Positions 9,443-18,158 of a stretch of 64,000 nucleotides of DNA are shown one piece after another. The stretch is from the NCBI GenBank assembly GCA_903922735.1, contig CAIXUZ010000050.1, forward strand, positions 1 to 64,000. Reading direction: 5' to 3'. How positions within the stretch are numbered: position 1 is the first letter of the stretch; each line of letters opens with the position of its first letter. Both the position numbers and the translations under genes were made by a program. The DNA comes from an uncultured Verrucomicrobia subdivision 3 bacterium (GTDB taxonomy: Bacteria; Verrucomicrobiota; Verrucomicrobiia; Limisphaerales; UBA11358). The notes beneath the pieces were generated by a model. It did not search any database and was not told the origin of the DNA. It was given only the letters and a program-made list of their open reading frames with translations.

Positions 9443-10744
9443 TCATGCGGTGATTCGATCCGTCTTCAGATACGGCTGCAACGCCTGTGGAATCAGCACG
9501 CTTCCATCCGCCTGCTGGTGCGTTTCAATCAAGGCGACGAACAGCCGCGCCAGGGCCGTGCCGCTGCCATTGAGGAGGTGTGGGAATTTGTTTTCGCTGC
9601 TCTCGGTTTTATAACGCAGGTTCATCCGGCGCGACTGGAAATCCTCGCAGTTCGAGCAGCTTGAAACTTCGAGATAGCTCCCCTGCCCCGGCGCCCACAC
9701 TTCGAGGTCGTAAGTCTTCGCGCTGCCAAAGCCCATATCGCCGGTGCACAGCATGATCACCCGGTAATGCAGGCCAAGCAGCTGCAAAACTTTTTCCGCG
9801 TTCGCCACCATCTTCTCCAACTCGTCATAGCCCTGCTCCGGCTTCACGATTTTGATCAGCTCCACTTTGTCGAACTGATGCACGCGAATCATGCCGCGCG
9901 TGCCCACACCCGCCGCACCGGCCTCGCCGCGAAAACACGGCGTGTAGGCGCAGTAGCGGATCGGCAACTGTTTTTCCGCCAGAATTTCCTCGCGATGAAT
10001 GTTTGCCACGGGAGTTTCCGCCGTGGGAATCAGGTATAGTTTTCCCAGATCTTCAGCCCGGCCGCCTTCAGCAACGCCGTAGTATTGGTCTTTGAATTTT
10101 GGAAACTGGCCGACGCCGACCATGCACTGCTCGCCAACCATAAACGGCGGCGAGACTTCGGTGTATTCGTGCTGCGTGATGTGCAGGTCGAGCAGGAACG
10201 AAATTAAAGCGCGTTCCAGACGCGCGCCCCAGTTGGTGTAAAGCAAAAAGCCGCTGCCGGATAATTTCGCCGCGCGCGCGAAATCCACCAGCTTCAGGGA
10301 CTCGCACAATTCGACGTGCGATTTCAGCTTGAAGGCGTATTCCAGCCTGGCGCCGTGGACGCGCACTTCAGGATTATCTTCCGCTGTTTTTCCCTGGGGA
10401 ACGGATTCGTGCGGCAGGTTGGGCAATTGCAGCATCAGCGCATCGCGGGCGGCTTCGGCTTCGGCGGCCTGTTTGTCCAGGGCGGATATCTTCTCACCCA
10501 GATCTTTCGTCTCGGCTTTCTTGGCTTCCGCCTCGGCGAGTTTTTTCTGGCCCATGAGCGCGCCGATTTCCTTGCTCACGCGGTTGCGGGTGGATTTCAG
10601 CGTCTCGACTTCCGCGAGCGCCTTGCGCCGCTGTTCATCGAGTTTAAGCAACTCATCAATCTTCGTTTCGTCCCCGGCTCCGCGCGTAGCGAGGCGCGAG
10701 CGGACAAAATCGGTTTTTTCACGGATCAATTTGATGTCGAGCAC
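9443..10744 (-). CDS. serS: Seryl-tRNA synthetase
   Basis: Class II synthetase charging tRNA-Ser (and tRNA-Sec where present). The 433-aa product starts with the long antiparallel coiled coil (about residues 1-110). The catalytic domain follows: the motif 2 region FRGEAGAAGVGTRGMIRVHQF and motif 3 GTALARLFVALIETHQ near the C-terminus. The start ATG (MLDIKLIREKTDFVR) is the family's usual N-terminus. There is no sign of an unusual extension. Confidence 0.97.
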   Translation of the reverse strand: MLDIKLIREKTDFVRSRLATRGAGDETKIDELLKLDEQRRKALAEVETLKSTRNRVSKEIGALMGQKKLAEAEAKKAETKDLGEKISALDKQAAEAEAARDALMLQLPNLPHESVPQGKTAEDNPEVRVHGARLEYAFKLKSHVELCESLKLVDFARAAKLSGSGFLLYTNWGARLERALISFLLDLHITQHEYTEVSPPFMVGEQCMVGVGQFPKFKDQYYGVAEGGRAEDLGKLYLIPTAETPVANIHREEILAEKQLPIRYCAYTPCFRGEAGAAGVGTRGMIRVHQFDKVELIKIVKPEQGYDELEKMVANAEKVLQLLGLHYRVIMLCTGDMGFGSAKTYDLEVWAPGQGSYLEVSSCSNCEDFQSRRMNLRYKTESSENKFPHLLNGSGTALARLFVALIETHQQADGSVLIPQALQPYLKTDRITA

Positions 10745-10804
10745 ACGGGAATTTAAGAAATGAAACCGTCAATCGCAAGGCGGAAGCCGGATGTTGATTT
10801 CCTT

Positions 10805-11527
10805 TCACGGCTTAACCTGCCAACAGGGAAGTTCATAATAATTCTGGCCGGTGGGGTACGCGTTAATGGTGGTGGCTTCAATGAGCCCCGACTTTAATTC
10901 GGCAAGTTTGGCCTGGAGTTTTTTAAGACTGCCTTCGGCGCTATCGGCATCCACGGCCAGGTTTTTTGCCAAGGTTCGCCGCCGGTCAATTTCAGCGGTG
11001 CGAAAAGCGTAAAAATCTGAATAATAGCCGCCGGAAAAGATGGTGGTCGGGACATCGGGAACATTGGCTTCCGCCCGCTTGGCCACCAGCCGCAAGCGTT
11101 CAGCGTAAGCGGTTTGGGTGTCAATTTCCGCCTGAAGTTTTTTTACATTTTCGTAATATTCAGCGATGCTTTTCGGAAGGCCGAATAAGCGAACTTTGAT
11201 AATGCCGGTTTTGGTTTGGATCTGGCACTTGCCAAAGTCATCGGGATGGTCAAGGACACGAATGCTTTGAACCACGGAATTAAAGTAAGCGCGCTGAAGG
11301 TCTTCCTGCCGCTGCAATCCGGCAAGATAGGGCAGTTCATTGGTCGCAAGATCGGAAATATTTAAAACAAAATATTTACCATCTTTTTTGACGGTGACGG
11401 ATGAAGCGGCAGAGGAAATAAATTCACCCTCAAAGGTTTTGCCGGTCTTGAACTTCCAGGCATGCGGTGAACCGAAGGCGAGAATGACGAACGCAAATAT
11501 TCCAAGCAGCGTTAGTGGAATCTTCAT
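10805..11527 (-). CDS. Secreted SHD1-domain protein of unknown function
   Basis: The 240-aa protein has a signal peptide (residues 1-20, ending FGSPHA). Residues about 23-65 (WKFKTGKTFEGEFIS...KKDGKYFVLNISDL) fit the SHD1 fold, which in Planctomycetes and Verrucomicrobiota is common in exported proteins of unknown role. The rest is rich in charged helices (residues 120-215) and may form a coiled coil. Its ATG is preceded by a good ribosome-binding site (AAGGAG). It is probably monocistronic. Confidence 0.7.
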   Translation of the reverse strand: MKIPLTLLGIFAFVILAFGSPHAWKFKTGKTFEGEFISSAASSVTVKKDGKYFVLNISDLATNELPYLAGLQRQEDLQRAYFNSVVQSIRVLDHPDDFGKCQIQTKTGIIKVRLFGLPKSIAEYYENVKKLQAEIDTQTAYAERLRLVAKRAEANVPDVPTTIFSGGYYSDFYAFRTAEIDRRRTLAKNLAVDADSAEGSLKKLQAKLAELKSGLIEATTINAYPTGQNYYELPCWQVKP

Positions 11528-11661
11528 GCTATCTCCTTCTTGATTTGTTTATTCAAATATATCACTTCGGTTCTTTGCCGCAAGGTTCCCAAATAAATCC
11601 ACCGCCGGCGCATCATTTAATAAATGGCAAAGCGCGGGAATGGGCTACCGGTGTCAGGTGG

Positions 11662-12921
11662 TTACGGCTTTGAATATTGGTCGTAGGTTCCCGCCATGAC
11701 TTTTTTGACGGCTTCCAAATAAGCATAGCCCCAAAGCATGTCAGGTTCAAGATAGCTGCCTTCCACCCATTCATTCCATGCGTTGATAACAATCAGTTTT
11801 TTCTGTTTGGGATGCTGGTCGGCGTATTCCTTTGCCTTTTGAAGATAAGCGGCAAAGCTGGCGGGTGTGCTGTGAAGATGGATAACAGAGTCTTTGCCCA
11901 TGTCTGGATATCGGGGCGTGTTATCCCAACCGACGGAGGTGCAGGGGAAGAACGGGACTTTCAAGGTGGCATCCCATTTATTCCGGAGCGCCACCGCCCG
12001 TTCGCCGTAGCGGAGGTAATCCTGGAGGCCGGAGCGGGAGGTCCAGTTATACATGGTGACACTGTCTAGTCCGAGGTCGGCAACGATTTCATTGATGCCC
12101 CGCCCTTCGCTCAATCTGCCGCCGTCTTTGTAGCCCAGAAGAATCGGGGTTTCCGAGCCATTGCCAACGCCCTGCAAGTGGAGGCCGGGGAAGCCGGCTT
12201 TCTTCACTTCCGCGCGGAAATAATCCAGCGCCTTGCGGGTCTCGGTGATGTTGGTGAAGCCTTTGACGAGGTCGGTGAGGCTGTAAATGGAGAAGACGGG
12301 CTGGCCATCAATCTTGAAATACGAGGGGTGTTTGAAGTATTGGTTGATGACCCGGTCGACGATGATCTTGAAGTTATCCCAGTCGGCGGCTCCCGGCCAA
12401 AGGAGGGTGTCGGAGGTGTAGCGGTAAGGGTTCCACTGCCGTCCTTGCGCGTCATGGTTGGCCCACATTAGGTAGAATTTCGCTTTGTCATTGTTTTTGG
12501 CTTTGAGGAAGCCCTTGTCCACCGCCTCTTCCAAAAACGGCTGCCCGCCATACCAATACCAGTCAAAGATGAAGACATTCACGCCGTGTTCGGTCGCGGC
12601 ATTGATTTTCTTTTCCCAGGCGATGGGGTCGTTGTCCTGGGCGTAGCCCCACAAGGGAACGCGCGGCTGATAATGTCCCTCAAACCGGGGCGTGCCTTTC
12701 CTGATGATTTCCCATTCGCCGGTTTTCTCGCCCCAGAGCGCCTCGCGGCTCATGGGTTCGTCGTGGCAGGAAGGCCAGACATAGGCGGCGACAGAATAAA
12801 CTGCATCCTTTTTGGCAGCAGGATGCTTCGGCGCAACGGAAGCGCAGCCGCTGGCGAAAATGACGCTGCACAAGCAGAGTGTTGTTAAGAAAATATGAGG
12901 CAACGAATCTTTGATATTCAT
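11662..12921 (-). CDS. Lipoprotein with a WbsX / GH99-like glycosidase-type domain
   Basis: The 419-aa product has a lipoprotein signal with lipobox FASGC, so it should be membrane-anchored. The body matches the WbsX-type (GH99-like) TIM-barrel family: YVWPSCHDEP, GHYQPRVPLWGYA, a FIFDWYWYGGQPFLE strand, and a C-terminal INAWNEWVEGSYLEPD with the acidic residues expected in the active site. WbsX domains occur with O-antigen genes, while related GH99 enzymes cut alpha-mannosides. The substrate here is unknown. It is not obviously in an operon with its neighbours. Confidence 0.75.
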   Translation of the reverse strand: MNIKDSLPHIFLTTLCLCSVIFASGCASVAPKHPAAKKDAVYSVAAYVWPSCHDEPMSREALWGEKTGEWEIIRKGTPRFEGHYQPRVPLWGYAQDNDPIAWEKKINAATEHGVNVFIFDWYWYGGQPFLEEAVDKGFLKAKNNDKAKFYLMWANHDAQGRQWNPYRYTSDTLLWPGAADWDNFKIIVDRVINQYFKHPSYFKIDGQPVFSIYSLTDLVKGFTNITETRKALDYFRAEVKKAGFPGLHLQGVGNGSETPILLGYKDGGRLSEGRGINEIVADLGLDSVTMYNWTSRSGLQDYLRYGERAVALRNKWDATLKVPFFPCTSVGWDNTPRYPDMGKDSVIHLHSTPASFAAYLQKAKEYADQHPKQKKLIVINAWNEWVEGSYLEPDMLWGYAYLEAVKKVMAGTYDQYSKP

Positions 12922-12952
12922 GGTTGTTAAATTGGTGATGTCCTGATTTCTG

Positions 12953-13022
12953 TGCGCGGCTCTAAGAGTCGCAGCACGTCTCCCGGCAATTCAAGCCGCT
13001 GCGGTTCACAGACCCGCGCTCC
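12953..13022. repeat. Dispersed palindromic repeat, family B copy 1
   Basis: The stretch starts gcgcggctct, continues gtcgcagcac, and ends in aagccgctgcgg and gacccgcgctcc, so its two ends are partly complementary. The same end motifs frame 32764-32871. It fills the gap between the WbsX lipoprotein and the SHOCT protein. Confidence 0.6.
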
Positions 13023-13055
13023 GATTGGGTGTTTGCTAAAAATTGTTATTGGCTA

Positions 13056-13652
13056 TTAGGCCAGAAGTTTCTTCTTGGCGGCTTCAAATTCCTCCTCGGT
13101 GAGCAGCCCCTGCTGCTTCAGTTCCGCCAGCGAACGTAATTCCTCCGCCAAATTGCCTTTGGGCGGATTCGGGGCGGGATGCTGTTTGAATTCGTGCATC
13201 AACTGCTCCACCTTCCACTTGAAACTTGCCACTTCTTCGTTAGTTTCCTGGCCGAAAATAAACGCATCCGGGTAGTGGGAGGCTTCCACAATTCCGCCTT
13301 CGAAAGGCTGGCTGTCAGCATGGGAAAACAAAATGTAACCCGACATGGTCGCGGCGGGCTTCATTTGCATGCCCGTAATGTCGGCAATAGATATGATCCG
13401 GTCGCCATTCAATCCGGTTGTCTGCGCATTAGTCGTTCCGAATCGGCGAATGATCACTTTGTCCTTCGCCAGTTCCAAATTTTCATTTATCCCGCGAATC
13501 TCCATTTCATTGGTCTGCTTATGAATCGGGATGAACAGGCTGGTTTCCTGGGCGCAATGGGGGCAGGGAAATGTCCGGTTGTCATCGGCGAGGTCATTGG
13601 CTTCAAATTCGATGGGACCGCCACAATTCAGGCATGGGCATTTAGTCATCAT
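13056..13652 (-). CDS. Zinc-ribbon and SHOCT-domain protein of unknown function
   Basis: The 198-aa protein begins with a zinc ribbon (CPCLNCGG ... CPHC, residues 5-33). The central region (about 50-150) resembles a small beta-rich PH-like domain without a named family that I recognise. It ends in a SHOCT module (LRSLAELKQQGLLTEEEFEAAKKKLL), usually an oligomerisation or interaction tail. There is no signal peptide, so it is probably cytoplasmic or peripheral. It is divergent from the PHP phosphatase at 13743, with about 90 nt between them. Confidence 0.7.
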   Translation of the reverse strand: MMTKCPCLNCGGPIEFEANDLADDNRTFPCPHCAQETSLFIPIHKQTNEMEIRGINENLELAKDKVIIRRFGTTNAQTTGLNGDRIISIADITGMQMKPAATMSGYILFSHADSQPFEGGIVEASHYPDAFIFGQETNEEVASFKWKVEQLMHEFKQHPAPNPPKGNLAEELRSLAELKQQGLLTEEEFEAAKKKLLA

Positions 13653-13742
13653 AATTTTCCGGATTGCTGTCGGATGAATGAATCAGTTTCCACGCCCGCG
13701 GTAAAGCTTGAATCTTGAATCCTGAAACTTGAAACTGCGGCC

Positions 13743-14543
13743 ATGACGTTGCCTGCTGATTTACACATGCACACACCGCTCTGTCGCCATGCGACCGGCG
13801 AGCCGGTGGATTACGCCCGTCACGCCCTGGCGCTCGGTCTGACGGAAATCGGCTTTTCCGACCATTCGCCGATGCCGCAGGATGATTTCGACAACTGGCG
13901 GATGCTCAATCGCCAACTGGATGAATACGCCGCCAAAGTGCGGCTGGCGCAAAAAACTTTTCCGCAACTCGCCATCCGACTCGCGCTGGAAGTGGATTAT
14001 CTGCCCGGCCACGAGGATTGGATCCGCCAACTCGCCACGCGACAGCCATGGGATTATTTAATCGGCAGCGTGCATTACATCGGCGACGCGTGGGATATTG
14101 ACAATCCGGCGAAACTGTCCGAATGGAAAAAACGCGAGCCCTTTGACGTCTGGCAGAGTTACTTTGAGCGGTTGACGATGGCGGCGAACTCAAGGCTGTT
14201 TGAGATCATCGGCCACGCGGATTTGCCGAAGAAGTTTGGCATCCGTCCGCAGCAGGATTGCACGCCGCTCTACGAAAAGTTTCTGACTGCCGCCGCCCGG
14301 GCTGGCTGCGCGATCGAATTGAACACGGCGGGATTGCGGAAAGAGTGCCGGGAAATTTATCCGAGCCGTCCCCTGCTCCAGCTGGCGTTCCAAAAAAACG
14401 TGCCCATCACATTCGGTTCCGATGCGCACGCGCCGGAGGAGGTCGGGATGGATTTCACCGATGCCATCAACCTCGCGCTTTGTGCCGGTTACACGGAATG
14501 CTGCCGGTTTGAGCAGCGTCAGCGCAAGTTGGTAAAATTCTGA
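13743..14543 (+). CDS. hisJ: PHP-family histidinol-phosphatase-like phosphoesterase
   Basis: The 266-aa product has the PHP motif series: LHMHTPLCRHA (metal ligands HxH), a central EIGFSDHSP, GSVHYIGD, IGHADLPKK and the late FGSDAHAPEEVG. This matches HisK/HisJ-type histidinol-phosphatases of Gram-positive bacteria, which dephosphorylate L-histidinol phosphate in histidine synthesis. No other his genes are near, so a different phosphoester substrate is possible. It ends one nucleotide before the membrane glycosyltransferase at 14545 and is probably co-transcribed with it. Confidence 0.8.
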   Translation: MTLPADLHMHTPLCRHATGEPVDYARHALALGLTEIGFSDHSPMPQDDFDNWRMLNRQLDEYAAKVRLAQKTFPQLAIRLALEVDYLPGHEDWIRQLATRQPWDYLIGSVHYIGDAWDIDNPAKLSEWKKREPFDVWQSYFERLTMAANSRLFEIIGHADLPKKFGIRPQQDCTPLYEKFLTAAARAGCAIELNTAGLRKECREIYPSRPLLQLAFQKNVPITFGSDAHAPEEVGMDFTDAINLALCAGYTECCRFEQRQRKLVKF

Positions 14544-14544
14544 T

Positions 14545-16305
14545 ATGGTTGAAACGCGTTTGGACATAAAAAATTTTGCGCTCATTTGTCTGGCGCTCGC
14601 GTTGGGAACGGCCGCGCTTTACTGGCCCATCACCAGCCACCCATTTATCCTGTTTGACGACGAGGAATACGTCACCGTCAACAAGCACGTCATCACCGGC
14701 TTAAGTTGGGAGAATTTCCGCTGGGCTTTCACCAACACCGAAGCCGCCAACTGGCATCCACTCACCTGGCTCTCGCATCAGCTTGACTGCGAGATGTTCG
14801 ACCTGAACGCGGGCGCCCATCATTTTATCAACCTGCTCTTCCACGTCACCAATACGCTGCTGGTGTTTGTTTTTCTCCGCGGCGCGACCGGCGCCGTCTG
14901 GCGCAGTGCTTTTGTGGCGGCGTTCTTTGCGTGGCATCCGCTGCACGTGGAATCCGTGGCGTGGGCCTCCGAGCGCAAGGACACGTTGAGCACTTTCTTC
15001 TTTCTGCTCACGCTGATTGCCTATGCGCGCTATGCGCAGGAAAGAAGCAAAGGGCAAGGCGTCAAAAGTCAGCCGGAAACGCCCGGTGGAAACACCGCGC
15101 GCTGCTGGTTTTATGCACTCGCACTGCTTTTGTATGTTTTCGGACTGATGAGCAAGCCGATGGTAGTCACGCTGCCGTTCGTTCTACTGTTGCTGGATTT
15201 TTGGCCGCTCGGCCGGATGCTGGATTCCGAATATAGAATTCAAAATCTCAAAATTTTGTTGTTGGAGAAAATTCCATTTTTTGCACTGTCCATTGGCGGG
15301 AGCGTAGTGACGTATCTGGTGCAAATCGGCGGCGGGGCGGAATGGAAGACGCCGTGGTTTGACCGGCTGGCGAATGCGGGCATCGCCTACGCCCGCTATG
15401 TTGCCAAAACACTCTGGCCGACAGACCTGGTCATCCTTTATCCACACCCCAAACACTGGCCGGTCGCGCTGTCGCTGGGCGCGGCGGTGGTGCTGGTGGC
15501 GTGGACGATTCTGTGTGTCCGCCACTGGCGGCGGCAGCCGTATCTTGCGGTCGGGTGGTTTTGGTTTTTGGGCACATTGGTGCCGACCATTGGCATAGTG
15601 CAAGTCGGCGCGCAGTCCATGGCCGACCGTTACAGCTACATTCCGAGCATCGGCTTTTTTGTCACGCTGGTCTGGGGGGCGGCGGAACTTGCCAGATTAA
15701 AGCCGGAAAGAAAAAATCTGGTCCTGATCCTCGGCGGCGGGGCACTGGCTGGTTGCATGCTGGTGACGACGATGCAAATTTCCTACTGGCGCAACAGCAT
15801 CAGCCTGTTTCTCCATACCATCGAGGTAACGCAGAATAATTACGTGGCGGCAAATTGTCTCGGCAAGGCGTTTGAGAAAGCTGGCGATAAAAACAAGGCG
15901 CTGGTGCTATACCGCGATGTGGTCCGGATGGAACCGCGCTTTTCGCAGGGGCATTTCAACTATGCCATCATTCTGCTGGAATTGGGCCGGACCACCGAGG
16001 CGCTCGGACATTTGCAAGCCGCCGCCGCGCTGGAACCGCGCAATCCCGACATCCAGTTTGATCTCGGAATCTATTTTTCACAGCACGCCAGCTGGACGAA
16101 TGCCGCCCATTGTTTCAGCAATTCAATCTCCCTTCGTCCCGGCTTTCCGCTGGCGCAGCACAACTATGGCTGCGCGCTGGCCAACCTCGGCCAATTTCCT
16201 GCGGCAGCAGTTCATTTCCGCGAGGCCCTGCGGCTGAAGCCGGATTTAGCCGATGCGAAAAAGCAATTGACGCATTTGCTGGCGGAACACCCCGGGTTAA
16301 AATAA
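14545..16305 (+). CDS. Polytopic membrane protein with TPR repeats, TMTC/GT-C-like
   Basis: The 586-aa product has about ten membrane segments (residues 10-410). A first periplasmic loop contains FDDEEYVTVN and a later loop WHPLTWLSHQLDCEMF, followed by WHPLHVESVAWASERKD. These are typical of the bacterial relatives of TMTC O-mannosyltransferases. The C-terminal 150 residues form about four tetratricopeptide repeats (NYAIILLELGRTTEALGHLQAA and similar). It probably transfers a sugar from a polyprenol carrier to an exported acceptor bound by the TPRs; this is inference. Residues about 224-240 read SEYRIQNLKI, which looks like translated AT-rich repeat and may be an insertion in a loop. Confidence 0.75.
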   Translation: MVETRLDIKNFALICLALALGTAALYWPITSHPFILFDDEEYVTVNKHVITGLSWENFRWAFTNTEAANWHPLTWLSHQLDCEMFDLNAGAHHFINLLFHVTNTLLVFVFLRGATGAVWRSAFVAAFFAWHPLHVESVAWASERKDTLSTFFFLLTLIAYARYAQERSKGQGVKSQPETPGGNTARCWFYALALLLYVFGLMSKPMVVTLPFVLLLLDFWPLGRMLDSEYRIQNLKILLLEKIPFFALSIGGSVVTYLVQIGGGAEWKTPWFDRLANAGIAYARYVAKTLWPTDLVILYPHPKHWPVALSLGAAVVLVAWTILCVRHWRRQPYLAVGWFWFLGTLVPTIGIVQVGAQSMADRYSYIPSIGFFVTLVWGAAELARLKPERKNLVLILGGGALAGCMLVTTMQISYWRNSISLFLHTIEVTQNNYVAANCLGKAFEKAGDKNKALVLYRDVVRMEPRFSQGHFNYAIILLELGRTTEALGHLQAAAALEPRNPDIQFDLGIYFSQHASWTNAAHCFSNSISLRPGFPLAQHNYGCALANLGQFPAAAVHFREALRLKPDLADAKKQLTHLLAEHPGLK

Positions 16306-16389
16306 CCAGCCTATGAAGCGTCAAGCGTGACGGACTGAGCAAATGTGGGACTTCGGGATGAAATCATTAATCCACGTTTTATGTTCACA

Positions 16390-16461
16390 AAGCCTCAAAA
16401 ACGGGGCCCGGGCAAAACCCAGTTACATTTTGATAAGCCGACGATAGCGGGTGAGAGGCTT
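16390..16461 (+). ncRNA. Candidate structured leader RNA upstream of thrH
   Basis: The 257-nt gap 16306-16562 holds no gene. Within it AAGCCTC (16390-16396) pairs with GAGGCTT (16455-16461), closing a 58-nt loop. The loop contains further complementary G- and C-runs (ggg/ccc at 16410-16420, accc/gggt at 16417-16452). The structure ends about 100 nt before the thrH start. I could not match it to a known riboswitch class, and no clear terminator follows. Confidence 0.3.
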
Positions 16462-16562
16462 GGCTCCGAATTTGCAAGACAGATTAAGACAAGATTTGGC
16501 CGCATTTTTGGTTAGACAGGTAATCTCGACATCCGTGTCCAATTTTGAAAAACTCCGCGCCG

Positions 16563-17165
16563 ATGAAACAAGTAATCGTCACTTTGGACATGGAAGGCGT
16601 GCTCACGCCCGAAATCTGGATCGCCGTCGCGGAGAAGACCGGCATCCCGGAGCTGCGCCGCACCACGCGCGACGAACCTGATTACGACAAGCTGATGAAC
16701 TACCGCATCGGCATCCTTGACCAGCATGGGATCAAGCTTTCGCACATCCAGGAAGTCATTGGCACGCTCCAGCCATTGCCGGGCGGCAAAGAATTTCTCG
16801 ATGAGCTGCGGGCGCTGGTGCAGGTGATCATTTTGTCCGACACTTTTGAGCAGTTTGCCCAGCCGCTGATGAAACAACTGAACTGGCCGACGCTGTTCTG
16901 CCACCGGCTCATCGTGGAGAACGACCGCATTGCCGGCTACCAACTCCGGCAGCCGAATCAGAAACAGAAATCCGTCGCGGCTTTGAAGTCACTGAACTAT
17001 CACATCATTTCCGCCGGTGATTCCTACAACGATACCGCCATGCTTGGCGAAGCAAACGTCGGCTTCCTTATTCACGCGCCGGAAAAGGTGAAGAAGGAAT
17101 TTCCGCAGTTCAAGGCCGTCGAGTCGCACGCGGAATTGCTCAAGCTCATCAAAGGATCGATCTGA
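16563..17165 (+). CDS. thrH: ThrH-type phosphoserine phosphatase / homoserine phosphotransferase
   Basis: HAD-superfamily enzyme of the ThrH type, known from Pseudomonas to dephosphorylate phosphoserine and to move its phosphate to homoserine. The product is 200 aa from ATG 16563; an in-frame TTG at 16545 is less likely. HAD motif I appears as DMEGVLTPE (nucleophile D in place of the usual DxDxT), motif II as LSDTFEQFA, and motif IV as SAGDSYNDTAML. Length and motifs agree closely with ThrH. The stop overlaps the ATG of the downstream protease by one base (TGATG), so the two are co-translated. Confidence 0.9.
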   Translation: MKQVIVTLDMEGVLTPEIWIAVAEKTGIPELRRTTRDEPDYDKLMNYRIGILDQHGIKLSHIQEVIGTLQPLPGGKEFLDELRALVQVIILSDTFEQFAQPLMKQLNWPTLFCHRLIVENDRIAGYQLRQPNQKQKSVAALKSLNYHIISAGDSYNDTAMLGEANVGFLIHAPEKVKKEFPQFKAVESHAELLKLIKGSI

Positions 17166-18064
17166 TGCCAACGCGCCGAGGTTCAGTCAAATTGTTCCGG
17201 TTGCTGGGGGTGGACGTCTATCTGCACTGGGCTTGGTTCCTGGCATTTTTCTATTTCACCAGCCGGCCGCACGCGTATTCCAACTACGGCTGGAGCGCGC
17301 TGGAAATCTTATCGTTGTTCCTCATCGTGCTAACGCACGAGTTTGGTCATGCGCTGGCCTGCCGTTCAGTCGGCGGCGATGCAAACCTCATTGTGTTGTG
17401 GCCGCTCGGCGGCGTCGCCTACGTTAATCCGCCGCAGCGCCCGGGGGCGCAGCTCTGGAGCATCGCGGCCGGACCATTGGTGAACGTGGCGCTGTTTCCG
17501 ATTTTATTCGGGCTGTATTATTGGGGTAAACACCACGGCTGGCATGAAACCTTTCCCGATGCCTATCTGCTGGTGAGAAATGTCGCCATCATCAACACCG
17601 TACTGTTCGTCTTCAACATCATGCCGGTCTATCCGCTCGATGGCGGACAAATTTTGCGCTCGCTGCTGTGGTTTCTCTTCGGTCGCGCGAACAGCCTGAT
17701 GGCAGCCAGCGTCATTGGATTCATTGGCGTGGCGGGATTGGTTCTGTTCGCTCTTTATGCGGGTTCCATTTGGCTGGGCATCATGGCGGCGTTCATCCTG
17801 ATGAATTGCTGGGGCGGGCTGAAGCAGGCACAAGCATTGGCGAAGATCGCGAAGATTCCGCGCCGCGAAGGTTTTGCCTGTCCGTCCTGTAAAACCCCGC
17901 CACCGTTAGGCCAGCTGTGGCGCTGCGGTCAGTGTGGCAATGCGTTTGACACCTTTGCGACCCATGCCAGCTGCCCGCACTGCGGGGCGCAATACAACCT
18001 CACCCAATGCCTCGACTGCGGCACGCGCTCGGCGATGGAAGCGTGGCAAAAGCCCGTCAGTTAA
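17165..18064 (+). CDS. Site-2-protease-type (M50) membrane metalloprotease with C-terminal zinc ribbons
   Basis: The 299-aa integral membrane protein carries the zinc-protease motif HEFGH (in LTHEFGHALACRS), preceded by a short N-terminal transmembrane hairpin. The second metal-ligand segment is NIMPVYPLDGGQIL. This arrangement is that of SpoIVFB/S2P-like proteases, which cut membrane-embedded substrates. The C-terminal about 60 residues are cytosolic and contain four CxxC pairs (CPSC, CGQC, CPHC, CLDC), which should form two zinc ribbons; these are not part of the minimal protease and may bind a regulator or substrate. It is translationally coupled to thrH. The substrate is unknown. Confidence 0.88.
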   Translation: MPTRRGSVKLFRLLGVDVYLHWAWFLAFFYFTSRPHAYSNYGWSALEILSLFLIVLTHEFGHALACRSVGGDANLIVLWPLGGVAYVNPPQRPGAQLWSIAAGPLVNVALFPILFGLYYWGKHHGWHETFPDAYLLVRNVAIINTVLFVFNIMPVYPLDGGQILRSLLWFLFGRANSLMAASVIGFIGVAGLVLFALYAGSIWLGIMAAFILMNCWGGLKQAQALAKIAKIPRREGFACPSCKTPPPLGQLWRCGQCGNAFDTFATHASCPHCGAQYNLTQCLDCGTRSAMEAWQKPVS

Positions 18065-18158
18065 TTTTCACTTTTTCGTTTGACGGCGGCGGGTTTGTGG
18101 CTTAAAAAGACTTCGTTAAGGAGAGTATTTAGTTTCCTAATTCCAAACCAAGGAATTC

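Noticed and set aside
16390..16461. Assigning the thrH leader to the c-di-GMP, SAM or glycine riboswitch class
   Set aside because: Some words look similar, but none of the class-defining conserved cores is complete.
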